Shown here one piece after another: positions 1 through 7,346 of a DNA stretch of 14,093 nucleotides. This DNA is from Bacillota bacterium (GTDB taxonomy: Bacteria; Bacillota; Clostridia; Christensenellales; SZUA-584), in assembly GCA_023441905.1 (NCBI GenBank), contig JAEZNC010000276.1:1-14093 (forward strand), in the 5' to 3' direction. The notes below the pieces were generated by a model. It made no database searches. It had not been told where the DNA came from and saw only the letters and a program-made list of their open reading frames with translations. How positions within the stretch are numbered: position 1 is the stretch's first letter; the number at the start of each line of letters is the position of its first letter. Made by a program: the position numbers and the translations under genes.

Positions 1-844
1 CATCGGTGTTGATTGGTTTTGAAGTGATGATCATGACCTCTTCGAGGTGAGCAAAATCCGCATACGGCCTGACAACCGCTTTGTTTCTCATGCCGTCGTT
101 GCTCTGGCTGACTTCCACCACTTCGCCGATGGCGATGCCCTTTGGGAACGTCCCCGCTAGCCCCGATGTAATGACCTTATCGCCCGGCATCAAGTCGGCA
201 TCGAGAGGCAGGTTATCCATCGTCAGAAGCGGGTCCTCGTCGCCGGCCGTGTTGGAGCCGCTGATGATGCCAAGGTCACGCGTGCGCTCGACGATGCTCG
301 AAACGCCGCTCGACGAATCGATGATGGCAAGCACGCGGCTGAAATGGGCCCCTGTTTGCAAAACGCGCCCCACAAGGCCGTCCCCGGTGATGACGGGCAT
401 ATCCTTTTTGATGCCGTCTGAAATCCCCATGTCGATGTCGAATATATTGAACCAATGCCCCGGTGTTTTGCCGATGACGCGCGCAGTTTTAATATCGGGC
501 GGGGTATCCGTCCTGGTATTAAAATTCAGCAGTGCTTTTAAACGATCGTTCTCCGCTTTGATTTCTGTGTAGTCCGCGAGCTGGCCTTCCAGCTCGGCAA
601 CTTTGGCTTCGAGCTGCAGATTTTCCGCCTGCAGGTCGCTGCCCGCGAACATGCGGTCAAAAAAGCCTCCGATTGCATCCGTGGCGGAGTAAAGTGCTTT
701 TTGAACAGGGGAAAAGATGCTGCCCACCACGCTCTCCGTGCCGGACATATTATTGCTGCCTGCCGTGATGACGAGAACGACGAGCAATATGATGACCACA
801 ATGATGGTGACCATCAAAGGGCGGTTGCGCCATAAGTTTCGCAT
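1..844 (-). CDS. mreC: Rod shape-determining protein MreC (3' end outside window)
   Basis: MreC is a membrane-anchored scaffold of the elongasome that links MreB filaments to cell-wall synthases in rod-shaped bacteria. The 281 visible codons show a short basic N-terminus (MRNLWRNRP), one membrane helix at about residues 9-28, a coiled coil at about 70-110 rich in Leu, Glu and Ala, and then the beta-rich MreC core with family-typical stretches such as ARVIGKTPGHWFN, GDGLVGRV and PGDKVITSG. About 281 residues is close to the usual full length, so only the C-terminal tail is missing. The ATG at 844 follows AGGAGG with a 4-base gap. mreB is not directly upstream, as it is in many Bacillota; instead mreC starts its own transcript from a good promoter. 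mreD would be expected just beyond position 1, but that is inference. The identification is firm. Confidence 0.95.
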   Translation of the reverse strand, partial: MRNLWRNRPLMVTIIVVIILLVVLVITAGSNNMSGTESVVGSIFSPVQKALYSATDAIGGFFDRMFAGSDLQAENLQLEAKVAELEGQLADYTEIKAENDRLKALLNFNTRTDTPPDIKTARVIGKTPGHWFNIFDIDMGISDGIKKDMPVITGDGLVGRVLQTGAHFSRVLAIIDSSSGVSSIVERTRDLGIISGSNTAGDEDPLLTMDNLPLDADLMPGDKVITSGLAGTFPKGIAIGEVVEVSQSNDGMRNKAVVRPYADFAHLEEVMIITSKPINTD

Positions 845-871
845 AACTCCTCCTGTGACGTATCAGCAGAT

Positions 872-899
872 ATTATAACATAAAATGCCCTGATGTAAA
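872..899 (-). promoter_or_regulatory. Promoter of mreC
   Basis: Read on the minus strand, TTTACA (894-899) and TATAAT (872-877) are separated by 16 bp. The predicted start near 865 gives a leader of about 20 bases that carries the AGGAGG site of mreC. An 11-bp palindrome, GAACGTTGTTC (908-918), lies about 8 bp upstream of the -35 box. Confidence 0.7.
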
Positions 900-1133
900 A
901 CAATGGCGAACGTTGTTCACAAAATGTCCATGAACCCGGCGGCGCATCGGGCCGACTAAAAGGAGCTTTTTGGGCCAGCTATTATTCAGCGTTTTGTAAA
1001 GCCGCCGGGGTTTTATTGCGGTACCCAGTCATAAGGCGACAGGGTATTGCCGCTGATATTCCGGCTGGCCACGGAGAGGAAACTATCTGCGTTTTTAAGG
1101 ATTTAAATCCATGATTTACCATAATCGCTTATC

Positions 1134-1162
1134 ATAATAGATCATATCTTAGGAAAAATCAA
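1134..1162 (-). promoter_or_regulatory. Orphan promoter-like site in the mreC upstream region
   Basis: On the minus strand TTGATT (1157-1162) and TATTAT (1134-1139) are 17 bp apart, a good sigma-A match. A transcript would run toward mreC and cross the doubtful small ORFs at 982-1122. It could be a distal mreC promoter or the relic of a lost gene. There is no direct evidence of use. Confidence 0.35.
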
Positions 1163-1189
1163 TCAGCAGGTAAAGCCGGTATTTACACC

Positions 1190-1237
1190 AAAAAAAAGAG
1201 CCCCTTCGCAGCCGTTAAAAAACAGCAGCGAAGGAGC
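1190..1237 (-). terminator. Intrinsic terminator after the ABC permease gene
   Basis: On the minus strand the stem GCTCCTTCGC pairs with GCGAAGGGGC (10 bp, one G-U). After a T-T mismatch it continues with GCTGTT/AACGGC around a TTTT loop, and a run of eight T (1190-1197) follows. It begins 8 bases past the permease stop codon, so it closes the ABC transporter operon. Confidence 0.92.
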
Positions 1238-1245
1238 GGTGGCAG

Positions 1246-3867
1246 CTAGAGGTTCTCGTCCTTGAGGGCATCGATGATATTTTCTTTCTTAATCCTGTGG
1301 GTTGAGTAGAGCATTGTGGAGAACACGATGGTGAGCAGCATCAGCACCGCAAAGCCGTAGCTTTGCCACGGCAGCGTGAAACCCGATATCAGCACGCTCT
1401 GCTGCGTCCGGAATAGCAGGTAGGAAATCGCCACGCTGATGGGCAGCCCGAAGAGCAGCGCCTTGAGCCCATAGAATATGCTCTCGAAACGGATCATGCG
1501 ATTAAAGCCGCCCGGCGTCATGCCCACGCTGCGCATCATCGCGAATTCCCGACGTCTGAGCGCGATGTTCGTGGACACCGTATTGAATATATTCGCAATG
1601 CAGATCAGGCTGATCAGTACGATGAAGCCGTAGACGAACACACCGAGGAACGTGGTCACGCTTTGCTGTGACCGCGTTTCGCTCTGAATATTATACACAT
1701 ATATGCTCGAAGCGGGCAGCGTCTTAAGCATCTGGCTCAGCTGCTTTTCCAGCCTTTGATCGTCGGAGGTGGTCACATACATCGTATGGCCGATGCTCTC
1801 GGGCGGAGCACCAAGGTCTGCGCCGACAGTGCTCAGCACATCTTCAGAAACAACCAGCGTCACATACGAAAACCCTTGTATCAGCGTGCCCATGGGGCGT
1901 TCATCGGTGACCGCGCCGATGGTCAGCGACGCGCTATTATCAGGATTCTCCGAATTCGTATAGAATGACAGCGTATCCCCGTTTCTCACATTGAGCACGT
2001 TGCCCGAAATTTTCATCATGGCTTCACCGGCTGTGTAGTAATCCTGCCCATGGTTGATGAGTATGGCCTTGGGGGCGTTCGGATCGGCAAAAGCCTCCTG
2101 CGGCACGCCCACCGCGTCGGCATAGTTTTTGAAGCTGTCGTCGTTGAGTGCAATCAGCTCAGCACCGAACAGGCTCTCATCGGTAACGGGCCCGTATATC
2201 TTTTTTGCCTCATCCGTCAGCAGCTGGTCAGTCACTGCGACAAAGCCGCCGAGGCTCGTTTGCTCCGAATGGCCAGTGACAAGGTCAAGAGACGCAATGT
2301 CTTCATTCATGCTGCCGCGCTGCAGATCGGAAACGGCTGTGTAGGAGACGGCGATATCAAAGTTGCAGCCTTCCACCGTAGCGCCGTAAATTGACTGTGT
2401 CAAATTCGCGTACATTGATACCGTTAAAAAGAGCACGACGCTGATCACAAGTGAGACGATGGTACTCCGGTATTTTTTGCGGCTGCGCTTTAGGTTTTTG
2501 AGCGCCACAGTGGCCTCAAACCCGAACAGCGCGCGTGTCAGCCGCGATGTTTTGACGGCACGGCGCGTGAGCTTGACCTCGTGTGAGAGACGGATGGCGT
2601 CGATGGCGGTGATTCTGGACGCCCGCCTCGCGGGGATATAGACCGATATGAAAATGGTGAGCACCGCAAGCGCGATGGTGGCCCCGACGCTCCACAGCGG
2701 CACAACCAGATCGAGCGTCATGCCTTCTGACACGTTGAAAAACCCGTCCAGCAGCGGCTGAATCGCCTTTAACGTGATCGCCATACCGCCGATGCCCGCG
2801 AGCAGGCCGAGCGGAATACCGATGAGGCCGATGATAAAGCCCTCATAATACATGCTGGTGCGCTTCTGGCGCTTGGTTGCGCCCACACTGGCGAGCAGCC
2901 CGAGCTGACGCGAGCGTTCCGATACGGAGATCGCGAACGAGTTGTATATCAGCGATACGGATGCGAGGATGATGATGGCGATGATGATTCCCGCAAATAT
3001 ATAGATGAAGGTGAGCACGTTATCGTAGCTGACCACGCCGTAATACCGCAGCAGCTCATCGTGGAAAGCCACGTCGGATTCGGTTGCGCCCGCCTGCTGC
3101 GCGAGTGACGGAACGGCTTGGTAGATGCCCTTGTTGACCGAGTCCATGGTCAGCAGCACGTCAACCATATCCCCGGGGGAGAGCGTCGCTTCATCGAGGT
3201 ATCCGAGAACGCCGCAGCCTGCCGACCAGCTTTTTTCGAAGCTCGGTCGCGCCATAATCCCCACAACGGTAAAGCGGCCTTCGGATTTGGGCACAAGTTT
3301 GTCGTCCAGCGTACGGTCGGTGCCGTCTTCACTGTATGCGTAATTGAGGTTGATGTTCCCGCGAACCGCTTCTCCCGCGTTGTTAACCCGGTCGCAAAGC
3401 GTTAAATCCAGCGTATCGCCGATTGCGTATTCAACGCCCGCACTGTTTTCTATCGTCTCGGAGATGATCACTTCGCTTTTCTTTTCCGGCAGCCGCCCTT
3501 TAAGCAGCTTCACCGACATCTGGTTAAAGCCCGTCTCGCTGTACTGCCGCACATAAAGATACGGCTTGGATTCGTTGACGGAAGCATCTAGAGCGGCATA
3601 ACCCAGATCGCGGGAAAGAGATGACATGCCGATACTCTCGTCATCGGTGATGACAGTTGCGTTTTCGACCGCAACATTTTGGATTTCAGCATGCCAGTTG
3701 CCGTCCGTGGCAATGGTGTCGCGCTGTATGAGGCTGACGAACGATGAAAAGAATACAGATACGGCGGTGAGCATCGCGGCGGAGATTACCACGCCGATGA
3801 TTGTCACGATGGTTCTTTTCTTGTTGCGCTTGAGGCTTTTGAGCGTAAAACTTCGCATCACGTTCAT
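1246..3867 (-). CDS. FtsX/MacB-family ABC transporter permease (873 aa, duplicated)
   Basis: This is the membrane subunit of an ABC exporter or mechanotransmitter, working with the ATPase encoded just upstream. It has two FtsX-type halves. The first has TM1 at about 19-45, an extracellular domain at about 46-283, and TM2-4 at about 284-310, 342-368 and 390-412. The second has TM5 at about 467-487, an extracellular domain at about 490-738, and TM6-8 at about 740-766, 794-820 and 836-855. Each half has the family's cytoplasmic coupling segment after its second helix (SERSRQLGLLASVGAT and RRREFAMMRSVGMTPGG). The eight helices and two large outer domains fit LolC/MacB-like duplicated permeases rather than the ten-helix BceB type. 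The ATG overlaps the ATPase stop as ATGA, with GAGGTGATG upstream, so the two are translationally coupled. The substrate cannot be told. Linkage to a small-loop histidine kinase suggests antimicrobial peptide or envelope stress defence; that is inference. Confidence 0.93.
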   Translation of the reverse strand: MNVMRSFTLKSLKRNKKRTIVTIIGVVISAAMLTAVSVFFSSFVSLIQRDTIATDGNWHAEIQNVAVENATVITDDESIGMSSLSRDLGYAALDASVNESKPYLYVRQYSETGFNQMSVKLLKGRLPEKKSEVIISETIENSAGVEYAIGDTLDLTLCDRVNNAGEAVRGNINLNYAYSEDGTDRTLDDKLVPKSEGRFTVVGIMARPSFEKSWSAGCGVLGYLDEATLSPGDMVDVLLTMDSVNKGIYQAVPSLAQQAGATESDVAFHDELLRYYGVVSYDNVLTFIYIFAGIIIAIIILASVSLIYNSFAISVSERSRQLGLLASVGATKRQKRTSMYYEGFIIGLIGIPLGLLAGIGGMAITLKAIQPLLDGFFNVSEGMTLDLVVPLWSVGATIALAVLTIFISVYIPARRASRITAIDAIRLSHEVKLTRRAVKTSRLTRALFGFEATVALKNLKRSRKKYRSTIVSLVISVVLFLTVSMYANLTQSIYGATVEGCNFDIAVSYTAVSDLQRGSMNEDIASLDLVTGHSEQTSLGGFVAVTDQLLTDEAKKIYGPVTDESLFGAELIALNDDSFKNYADAVGVPQEAFADPNAPKAILINHGQDYYTAGEAMMKISGNVLNVRNGDTLSFYTNSENPDNSASLTIGAVTDERPMGTLIQGFSYVTLVVSEDVLSTVGADLGAPPESIGHTMYVTTSDDQRLEKQLSQMLKTLPASSIYVYNIQSETRSQQSVTTFLGVFVYGFIVLISLICIANIFNTVSTNIALRRREFAMMRSVGMTPGGFNRMIRFESIFYGLKALLFGLPISVAISYLLFRTQQSVLISGFTLPWQSYGFAVLMLLTIVFSTMLYSTHRIKKENIIDALKDENL

Positions 3868-4547
3868 TTACGCATCACCTCGTCCTTGATAATGCGCCCG
3901 TCTTCAATATGGATGATGCGGTCGGCCTGCAGCGCGATGTTCATGTCGTGCGTAATCAGAATCAGCGTTTGCGCAAACTGCCTGTTCGAGAGGCGCAGCA
4001 GTGCGATGATTTCCGCGCCGTTTTTGCTGTCTAGATTGCCCGTCGGTTCATCGGCGAGCATCAGTGCCGGGCTGTTGATCAGTGCGCGGCCGATAGAGAC
4101 GCGCTGCTGCTGGCCGCCGGATAACTGGTTTGGCAGGTGCTTTTTGCGGTCTTCCAGGCCGAGCATATGAAACAGCTCTTCGAGCTGATTTTTGTCCGGC
4201 TTGCGTGCGTCAAGCAGCAGGGGAAGCGTCATGTTTTCTTCCACGTCGAGCACGGGAATCAGGTTGTAAAACTGGTAGATGAGGCCCACCTGACGGCGGC
4301 GGAATATGGCGAGGTGCGTTTCGTTGAGCGCGTAGATGTCTGTGTTGTCCACATAAACCTTGCCCGAAGTGGGGCGGTCCACACCACCCAGAATATGAAG
4401 CAGCGTGCTTTTGCCCGAGCCGGACGAGCCGACAATGGCGACAAATTCCCCTTTTTCCACGCTGAACGAAACGTCGTCAAGCGCGCGGACGGTGGCTTCG
4501 CCGCTGCCGTATACCTTGCTTAAATTTTCAACTTTTAAAATTTCCAT
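3864..4547 (-). CDS. ABC transporter ATP-binding protein (LolD/MacB type)
   Basis: This is the cytoplasmic ATPase that powers the downstream permease. All nucleotide-binding elements are intact in 227 residues: Walker A GSSGSGKST at 40-48, Q-loop Gln at 92, signature LSGGQQQR at 142-149, Walker B LMLADEPT at 162-169, and the switch His in ILITHD at 200. Length and sequence fit the MacB/LolD/BceA class that partners FtsX-like permeases. The ATG at 4547 has AAGGAG eight bases upstream. The gene follows the kinase after an 85-base gap that carries operator-like repeats and a possible -10 element, so it may have its own activator-dependent promoter besides read-through. Identification of the class is firm; the substrate is unknown. 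Confidence 0.95.
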   Translation of the reverse strand: MEILKVENLSKVYGSGEATVRALDDVSFSVEKGEFVAIVGSSGSGKSTLLHILGGVDRPTSGKVYVDNTDIYALNETHLAIFRRRQVGLIYQFYNLIPVLDVEENMTLPLLLDARKPDKNQLEELFHMLGLEDRKKHLPNQLSGGQQQRVSIGRALINSPALMLADEPTGNLDSKNGAEIIALLRLSNRQFAQTLILITHDMNIALQADRIIHIEDGRIIKDEVMRK

Positions 4548-4581
4548 GGCGTTGACTCCTTACTTGCTTTTCTACACCGCC

Positions 4582-4636
4582 ATGATAAACGCTGAAGGTG
4601 ACGCGCCGATGACACCTTGTGTGACGGTTTTGTCAT
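4582..4636 (-). promoter_or_regulatory. Candidate response-regulator-dependent promoter of the ABC genes
   Basis: The inverted repeat GTGACGGTTTTGTCAT (4621-4636, plus-strand reading) matches the repeat upstream of the regulator gene at 14 of 16 positions and overlaps the kinase stop codon (4633-4635). Two more half-sites follow, ATGAC at 4609-4613 and GTGAC at 4598-4602; the three RTGAC starts are 12 and 11 bases apart, about one helical turn, as is common for OmpR-family sites. On the minus strand TATCAT (4582-4587) could be a -10 box with no good -35, as expected where an activator is needed. Function is inferred. Confidence 0.55.
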
Positions 4637-5622
4637 TTTGGCAGGCGGATGGTAAACACGCTGCCGCCCTGCGGATGATTGGCCGCGTCAATGCTGCCGC
4701 CCTGCTCCGTAATGATCGCGGCGGCCATTGCGAGGCCGATGCCCACGCTGTCGTTTGCGGCGTTGCGGCCGCGGTAAAAACGGCTGAAAATATGCGGCAG
4801 GTCTTTGATGCTGATGCCGGGGCCGCTGTCCCTGATCTGTATCTGCGTATAGATCGGGTTTGCGGCGCATGTGACGGAAAGGCTGCCGCCTGCCGGTGTG
4901 TGTTCCACGCAATTTTTGAGTGTATTGAGCAGCGCTTCCGCCGTCCAGTTTTCGTCGCAGCGGATCGTCACGCCGTCGTCTTCAATCCGAAGCATCTGAT
5001 TCTTGATTTCTATGGGAATCAGCAGCGGGGCACAGGCTTTTTCGAGCAGAGCTTTGGCGGATACGGCGGCCGGTTTGAATGTGACGGTTTTGGCATCGAG
5101 CTTGCTGAGTTTTAACAGCGACGACACGAGCCACTGGATGCGCTCAAGCTGAGCGCGCAGGCGCGCGGTAAACTCGCGGCGTTTTTCGTCGGGCAGTTCT
5201 GCCTCGCAAAGCAGATCGGTCATCATGAACATCGATGTGAGCGGCGTTTTGAGCTGATGTGAGATATCGGAGAGCGCGTTTTGCAGCGCCGCCTTGTCTT
5301 TTGCGAGCGTATCGCTCTTCTCGCGCAGCATCACGGTGACCTTATAAAGCTCGCTTTTGAGTATCGACAGCTCGCCCTCCACGTTGTCTCTCACATCGAG
5401 CGCGTAATTGCCGCTGTTTATTTTTTTCAAGTAGCTGCTGAGTTTGCTGATTTGGGAATATCGCCGCCACGTGTATATGATAAACATTGCGGAGATAAAC
5501 AGACTGCCGCAAAGGCCGATGATTCCGGCGGGAACGGAAACGATAAAGCCTGCGGCCGTCGTGATGGCACAGGCCAGCAGCATAAGCAGCAGAAACCGCT
5601 TGAATTCGGTGTTTCTGAGCAT
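4633..5622 (-). CDS. Sensor histidine kinase, HisKA/HATPase_c
   Basis: This is a membrane sensor kinase that phosphorylates the response regulator encoded just upstream. Its 329 residues show two N-terminal membrane helices (about 9-30 and 33-51) with almost no outer loop. A HAMP-like linker leads to the dimerization helix with the phospho-acceptor His122 in SDISHQLKTPLTS. The ATPase domain has an N-box ending at Asn237, G1 DSGPG at 265-269, an F-box at about 278-283 and G2 GIGLA at 294-298. I use the ATG at 5622, three bases past the regulator stop codon; the longer 353-codon reading only translates the end of the regulator gene. A short-loop sensor next to an FtsX-type ABC transporter suggests, as in Bce-type modules, that the transporter does the sensing. 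That is inference, as is the ligand class. Confidence 0.94.
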   Translation of the reverse strand: MLRNTEFKRFLLLMLLACAITTAAGFIVSVPAGIIGLCGSLFISAMFIIYTWRRYSQISKLSSYLKKINSGNYALDVRDNVEGELSILKSELYKVTVMLREKSDTLAKDKAALQNALSDISHQLKTPLTSMFMMTDLLCEAELPDEKRREFTARLRAQLERIQWLVSSLLKLSKLDAKTVTFKPAAVSAKALLEKACAPLLIPIEIKNQMLRIEDDGVTIRCDENWTAEALLNTLKNCVEHTPAGGSLSVTCAANPIYTQIQIRDSGPGISIKDLPHIFSRFYRGRNAANDSVGIGLAMAAAIITEQGGSIDAANHPQGGSVFTIRLPK

Positions 5623-5623
5623 G

Positions 5624-6301
5624 CTATTCACCCGCCTTATAGCCGAGGCCGCGCACGGTTTGAACGAGCACCGGGTTTTGGGGGTCGTCCTCAATCTTCT
5701 CGCGAAGGCGCTTGATGTATACGGTTAAGGTGTTGTCACTCACAAAATCGCCCGCAATGTCCCATATGCCTTCAAGCAGCTGCGTGCGCGAAAGCACCTG
5801 GCCCGGGTGTACGGCGAGTGTGAGGAGAAGACGGTATTCTAGCGCGGTTAAAAGCACTTCGATGTCGTGTTTCCATACGCGCGCCTGCCGCGTGTTGATG
5901 GTGATATTCCCGAGCATCAGTTCGTCGGTTGTCTCGGCTTTATCTGTACGGCGCAGCACGTTGCGCAGGCGCGACATCAGCTCGCGTATGCGAAAAGGCT
6001 TCGTGATGTAGTCGTCAGCCCCCATATCGAGCCCCATCACCACGTTCACCTCGTCGTCACAGGCCGTAAGAAACACGACGGGCTTGTCTCCGCGCGCCTT
6101 GATGCGGCGGCAGATGTCGTAGCCGCTGCCGTCGGGCAGCGAAAGGTCGAGCAGAGCCAAATCAAAGCGCGATTCATCCACGGCCTTTTGCGCCTCCGCG
6201 GCATTACAGCAGACAATGACCTCATAGCCTTCCTGTTTGAGCGAGTATTCAAGCCCCATGACAATCGTTTTGTCGTCTTCGACGAGCAGCACCGTTTTCA
6301 T
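5624..6301 (-). CDS. OmpR/PhoB-family response regulator
   Basis: This is a two-component transcription regulator of 225 residues. The receiver domain (about 1-118) has the acidic pocket Glu8/Asp9/Asp10, phospho-acceptor Asp52 in LDLSLPDG, switch Thr79 and Lys101 in KPF. The winged-helix domain (about 126-223) shows the recognition helix region DNTLTVYIKRLREKI and the wing VRGLGYK. It is the first gene of the regulator-kinase-ABC-permease unit, and its stop codon is three bases from the kinase start. The ATG at 6301 has GGGTGA upstream, but the predicted transcript leader is only about 9 bases. Inverted repeats upstream and in the kinase-ABC gap are good candidates for its own binding sites. 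Confidence 0.95.
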   Translation of the reverse strand: MKTVLLVEDDKTIVMGLEYSLKQEGYEVIVCCNAAEAQKAVDESRFDLALLDLSLPDGSGYDICRRIKARGDKPVVFLTACDDEVNVVMGLDMGADDYITKPFRIRELMSRLRNVLRRTDKAETTDELMLGNITINTRQARVWKHDIEVLLTALEYRLLLTLAVHPGQVLSRTQLLEGIWDIAGDFVSDNTLTVYIKRLREKIEDDPQNPVLVQTVRGLGYKAGE

Positions 6302-6316
6302 AAAATCACCCGCTTC

Positions 6317-6359
6317 ATTATAGCCTGAATGGGACTTTTTTGCATGACGATTTTGTCAT
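6317..6359 (-). promoter_or_regulatory. Promoter and operator candidate of the response regulator gene
   Basis: On the minus strand TATAAT lies at 6317-6322 without a recognisable -35 (ATGCAA at the 17-bp position). The inverted repeat ATGACGATTTTGTCAT (6344-6359, plus-strand reading; half-sites ATGAC and GTCAT, 6-bp gap) covers the -35 area, the usual place for an activating OmpR-family regulator. The predicted start near 6310 leaves a leader of about 9 bases. Autoregulation is inferred from position and from the second copy before the ABC genes. Confidence 0.6.
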
Positions 6360-6391
6360 AATCTATTTCATCATTGCAGGCTTGAGACCGA

Positions 6392-6421
6392 TTGACGAGC
6401 GAAACACCGTCGCGGTATAAT
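6392..6421 (+). promoter_or_regulatory. Promoter of the DUF998 gene
   Basis: TTGACG (6392-6397) and TATAAT (6416-6421) are separated by 18 bp and point to the DUF998 gene. The leader would be about 125 bases; I see no riboswitch in it. Confidence 0.65.
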
Positions 6422-6551
6422 TGTTATACTTACTAACTATTCTAATCGGCTTATTTATTTACTATTTCGCTGCATGACCGCGGGGGCTTTCGTAATCCTC
6501 AGAGCCATTGAAGCTGCCCGCTCAGAAATACTTATTATGAGGATATCAATT

Positions 6552-7253
6552 ATGAAAAAAAGTATCTGGCAGATTCTAGGCATTTGCGGTTTCATCAGCG
6601 CGCTTGTTTACACGGCCCACGTGGTGATCGGCGGGTTTTTATGGACAAACTACAGCCACCTGACGCAGACAATCAGCGAGCTCACCGCGGACGGCGCACC
6701 CGGTGCATCATTCCTGCGCGTGCTCACCACCACATACGGCATACTCGCGATCGTTTTCTCTCTGAGCCTGCTGTTTTTCTTCCGGGAGAAGGGCTTTGGA
6801 AATGCGGCGAAAACCGGGGCGATACTGCTCATCATCATGGAGACCGTTTCATTAATCGGGTATGGCCTGTTCCCCTTGAGCGAAGGCGGCACAGAGATGG
6901 ACCCACAGAACATGGGGCATTTGATTGTAACGGTCATCGTGGTGCTCTGCACCATCACATGCGGCTTCTTCATCGGCGCGGGGCTGAAGAAAGCGCCGCT
7001 GCGCAAAACGGGCTTGTTTGTGTTCATCTGCGCGATCATCATGGTGGTCGCGGGGGGGATGACGCCGGTCTCCATGGCGAACAACCTGCCGATTGCGGGC
7101 CTTGTGGAGCGTATCAACATATTCACGCTGCAGATATGGATTGCGGTGCTGTCGCTGCGCGTATTTACGGCGGATATCAAAAAAAAAGAAAAACGTTGCA
7201 TGGATGGGGGAGCCGTTGGTATAATAATAGTGCTTGATATATGTGCAGAGTAG
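6552..7253 (+). CDS. DUF998 family integral membrane protein
   Basis: This 233-residue protein has about six membrane helices (roughly 8-28, 57-77, 84-104, 120-142, 150-171 and 187-206). The first outer loop has the family-typical YSHLTQTISELTADGAP, and later come GLFPLSEGG and LVERI. The family has no established biochemical role. I chose the ATG at 6552 because GAGG lies nine bases upstream; the upstream ATGs at 6474 and 6537 lack a site. The last 24 codons, after a run of nine A (7179-7187), are unlike a membrane protein end and overlap the folT promoter. The TAG stop (7251-7253) is part of the conserved GAGTAGAT of the riboswitch. A one-base slip in the A run (one A fewer) would end the protein at TAA in the -10 box (7220-7225), so the true C-terminus is less certain than the rest. 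Confidence 0.88.
   Translation: MKKSIWQILGICGFISALVYTAHVVIGGFLWTNYSHLTQTISELTADGAPGASFLRVLTTTYGILAIVFSLSLLFFFREKGFGNAAKTGAILLIIMETVSLIGYGLFPLSEGGTEMDPQNMGHLIVTVIVVLCTITCGFFIGAGLKKAPLRKTGLFVFICAIIMVVAGGMTPVSMANNLPIAGLVERINIFTLQIWIAVLSLRVFTADIKKKEKRCMDGGAVGIIIVLDICAE
7196..7225 (+). promoter_or_regulatory. Promoter of the riboswitch-folT transcript, inside the DUF998 gene
   Basis: TTGCAT (7196-7201) and TATAAT (7220-7225), 18 bp apart, lie within the last codons of the DUF998 gene. The predicted start near 7232 is about 13 bases before the aptamer, which gives the riboswitch gene its own promoter. Confidence 0.7.
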
Positions 7254-7338
7254 ATTTTGTGCGTTAAGTGCCTTGGGATGGGATGTCGCCCGGGGACGAA
7301 AGGCTGAGATGCCTGCGGTACAGGATCGCGTCCGCTGC
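7245..7338 (+). ncRNA. Tetrahydrofolate (THF) riboswitch aptamer
   Basis: This element senses reduced folates and controls the downstream folate transporter gene. The conserved THF-I blocks are present in order: GAGTAGAT, GCGTTAAGTG, GATGGGATGTCG, GGACGAA, TGCGGT and the closing CGTCCGCT. P1 pairs GCAG (7245-7248) with CTGC (7335-7338). P2 pairs GATTTTGT with ACAGGATC over 8 bp. P3 pairs CCTTGGG (7271-7277) with CCCGGGG (7289-7295). A further stem is AGGC/GCCT around TGAGAT. The layout matches the known clostridial folT THF riboswitches as I remember them. The CTGAGA within it resembles a TPP-riboswitch box, but the rest does not fit TPP. Confidence 0.95.
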
Positions 7339-7346
7339 TTATGAGA

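Larger units (their letters stand above)
845..1189. other. Intergenic region without a convincing gene
   Basis: Besides the mreC promoter this stretch holds four things. A second minus-strand promoter-like pair is at 1134-1162. A 46-codon ORF (982-1122, minus) starts with ATG but has no ribosome binding site. An open 29-codon stretch in another minus frame (1013-1102) ends in SGNTLSPYDWVPQ and has no start codon. A 9-bp inverted repeat (CCCGGCGGC at 935-943, GCCGCCGGG at 1001-1009) is followed on the plus strand by GTTTTATT. The protein-like tail suggests a decayed gene remnant, but I recognise no family. Confidence 0.35.

Noticed and set aside
908..918. LexA/SOS box GAAC-N-GTTC upstream of mreC
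   Set aside because: The spacer is three bases, but the Gram-positive LexA box needs four (GAACN4GTTC). It remains only a palindrome.
4405..5115. Long plus-strand reading frames opposite the ABC and kinase genes, and similar ones opposite dnaX, recR and the regulator
   Set aside because: They lie antisense to genes with complete domain signatures, lack ribosome binding sites and resemble no protein family. They are a by-product of GC-rich codon use.
4633..5694. 353-residue kinase starting at 5694
   Set aside because: The first 24 codons only translate the end of the response regulator gene. The ATG at 5622 directly follows its stop codon and leads straight into the first membrane helix.
7300..7332. 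TPP riboswitch suggested by CTGAGA
   Set aside because: The TPP blocks after CTGAGA (ACCC and the CCTGATC-type region) are missing, whereas all THF-I blocks are present in order.
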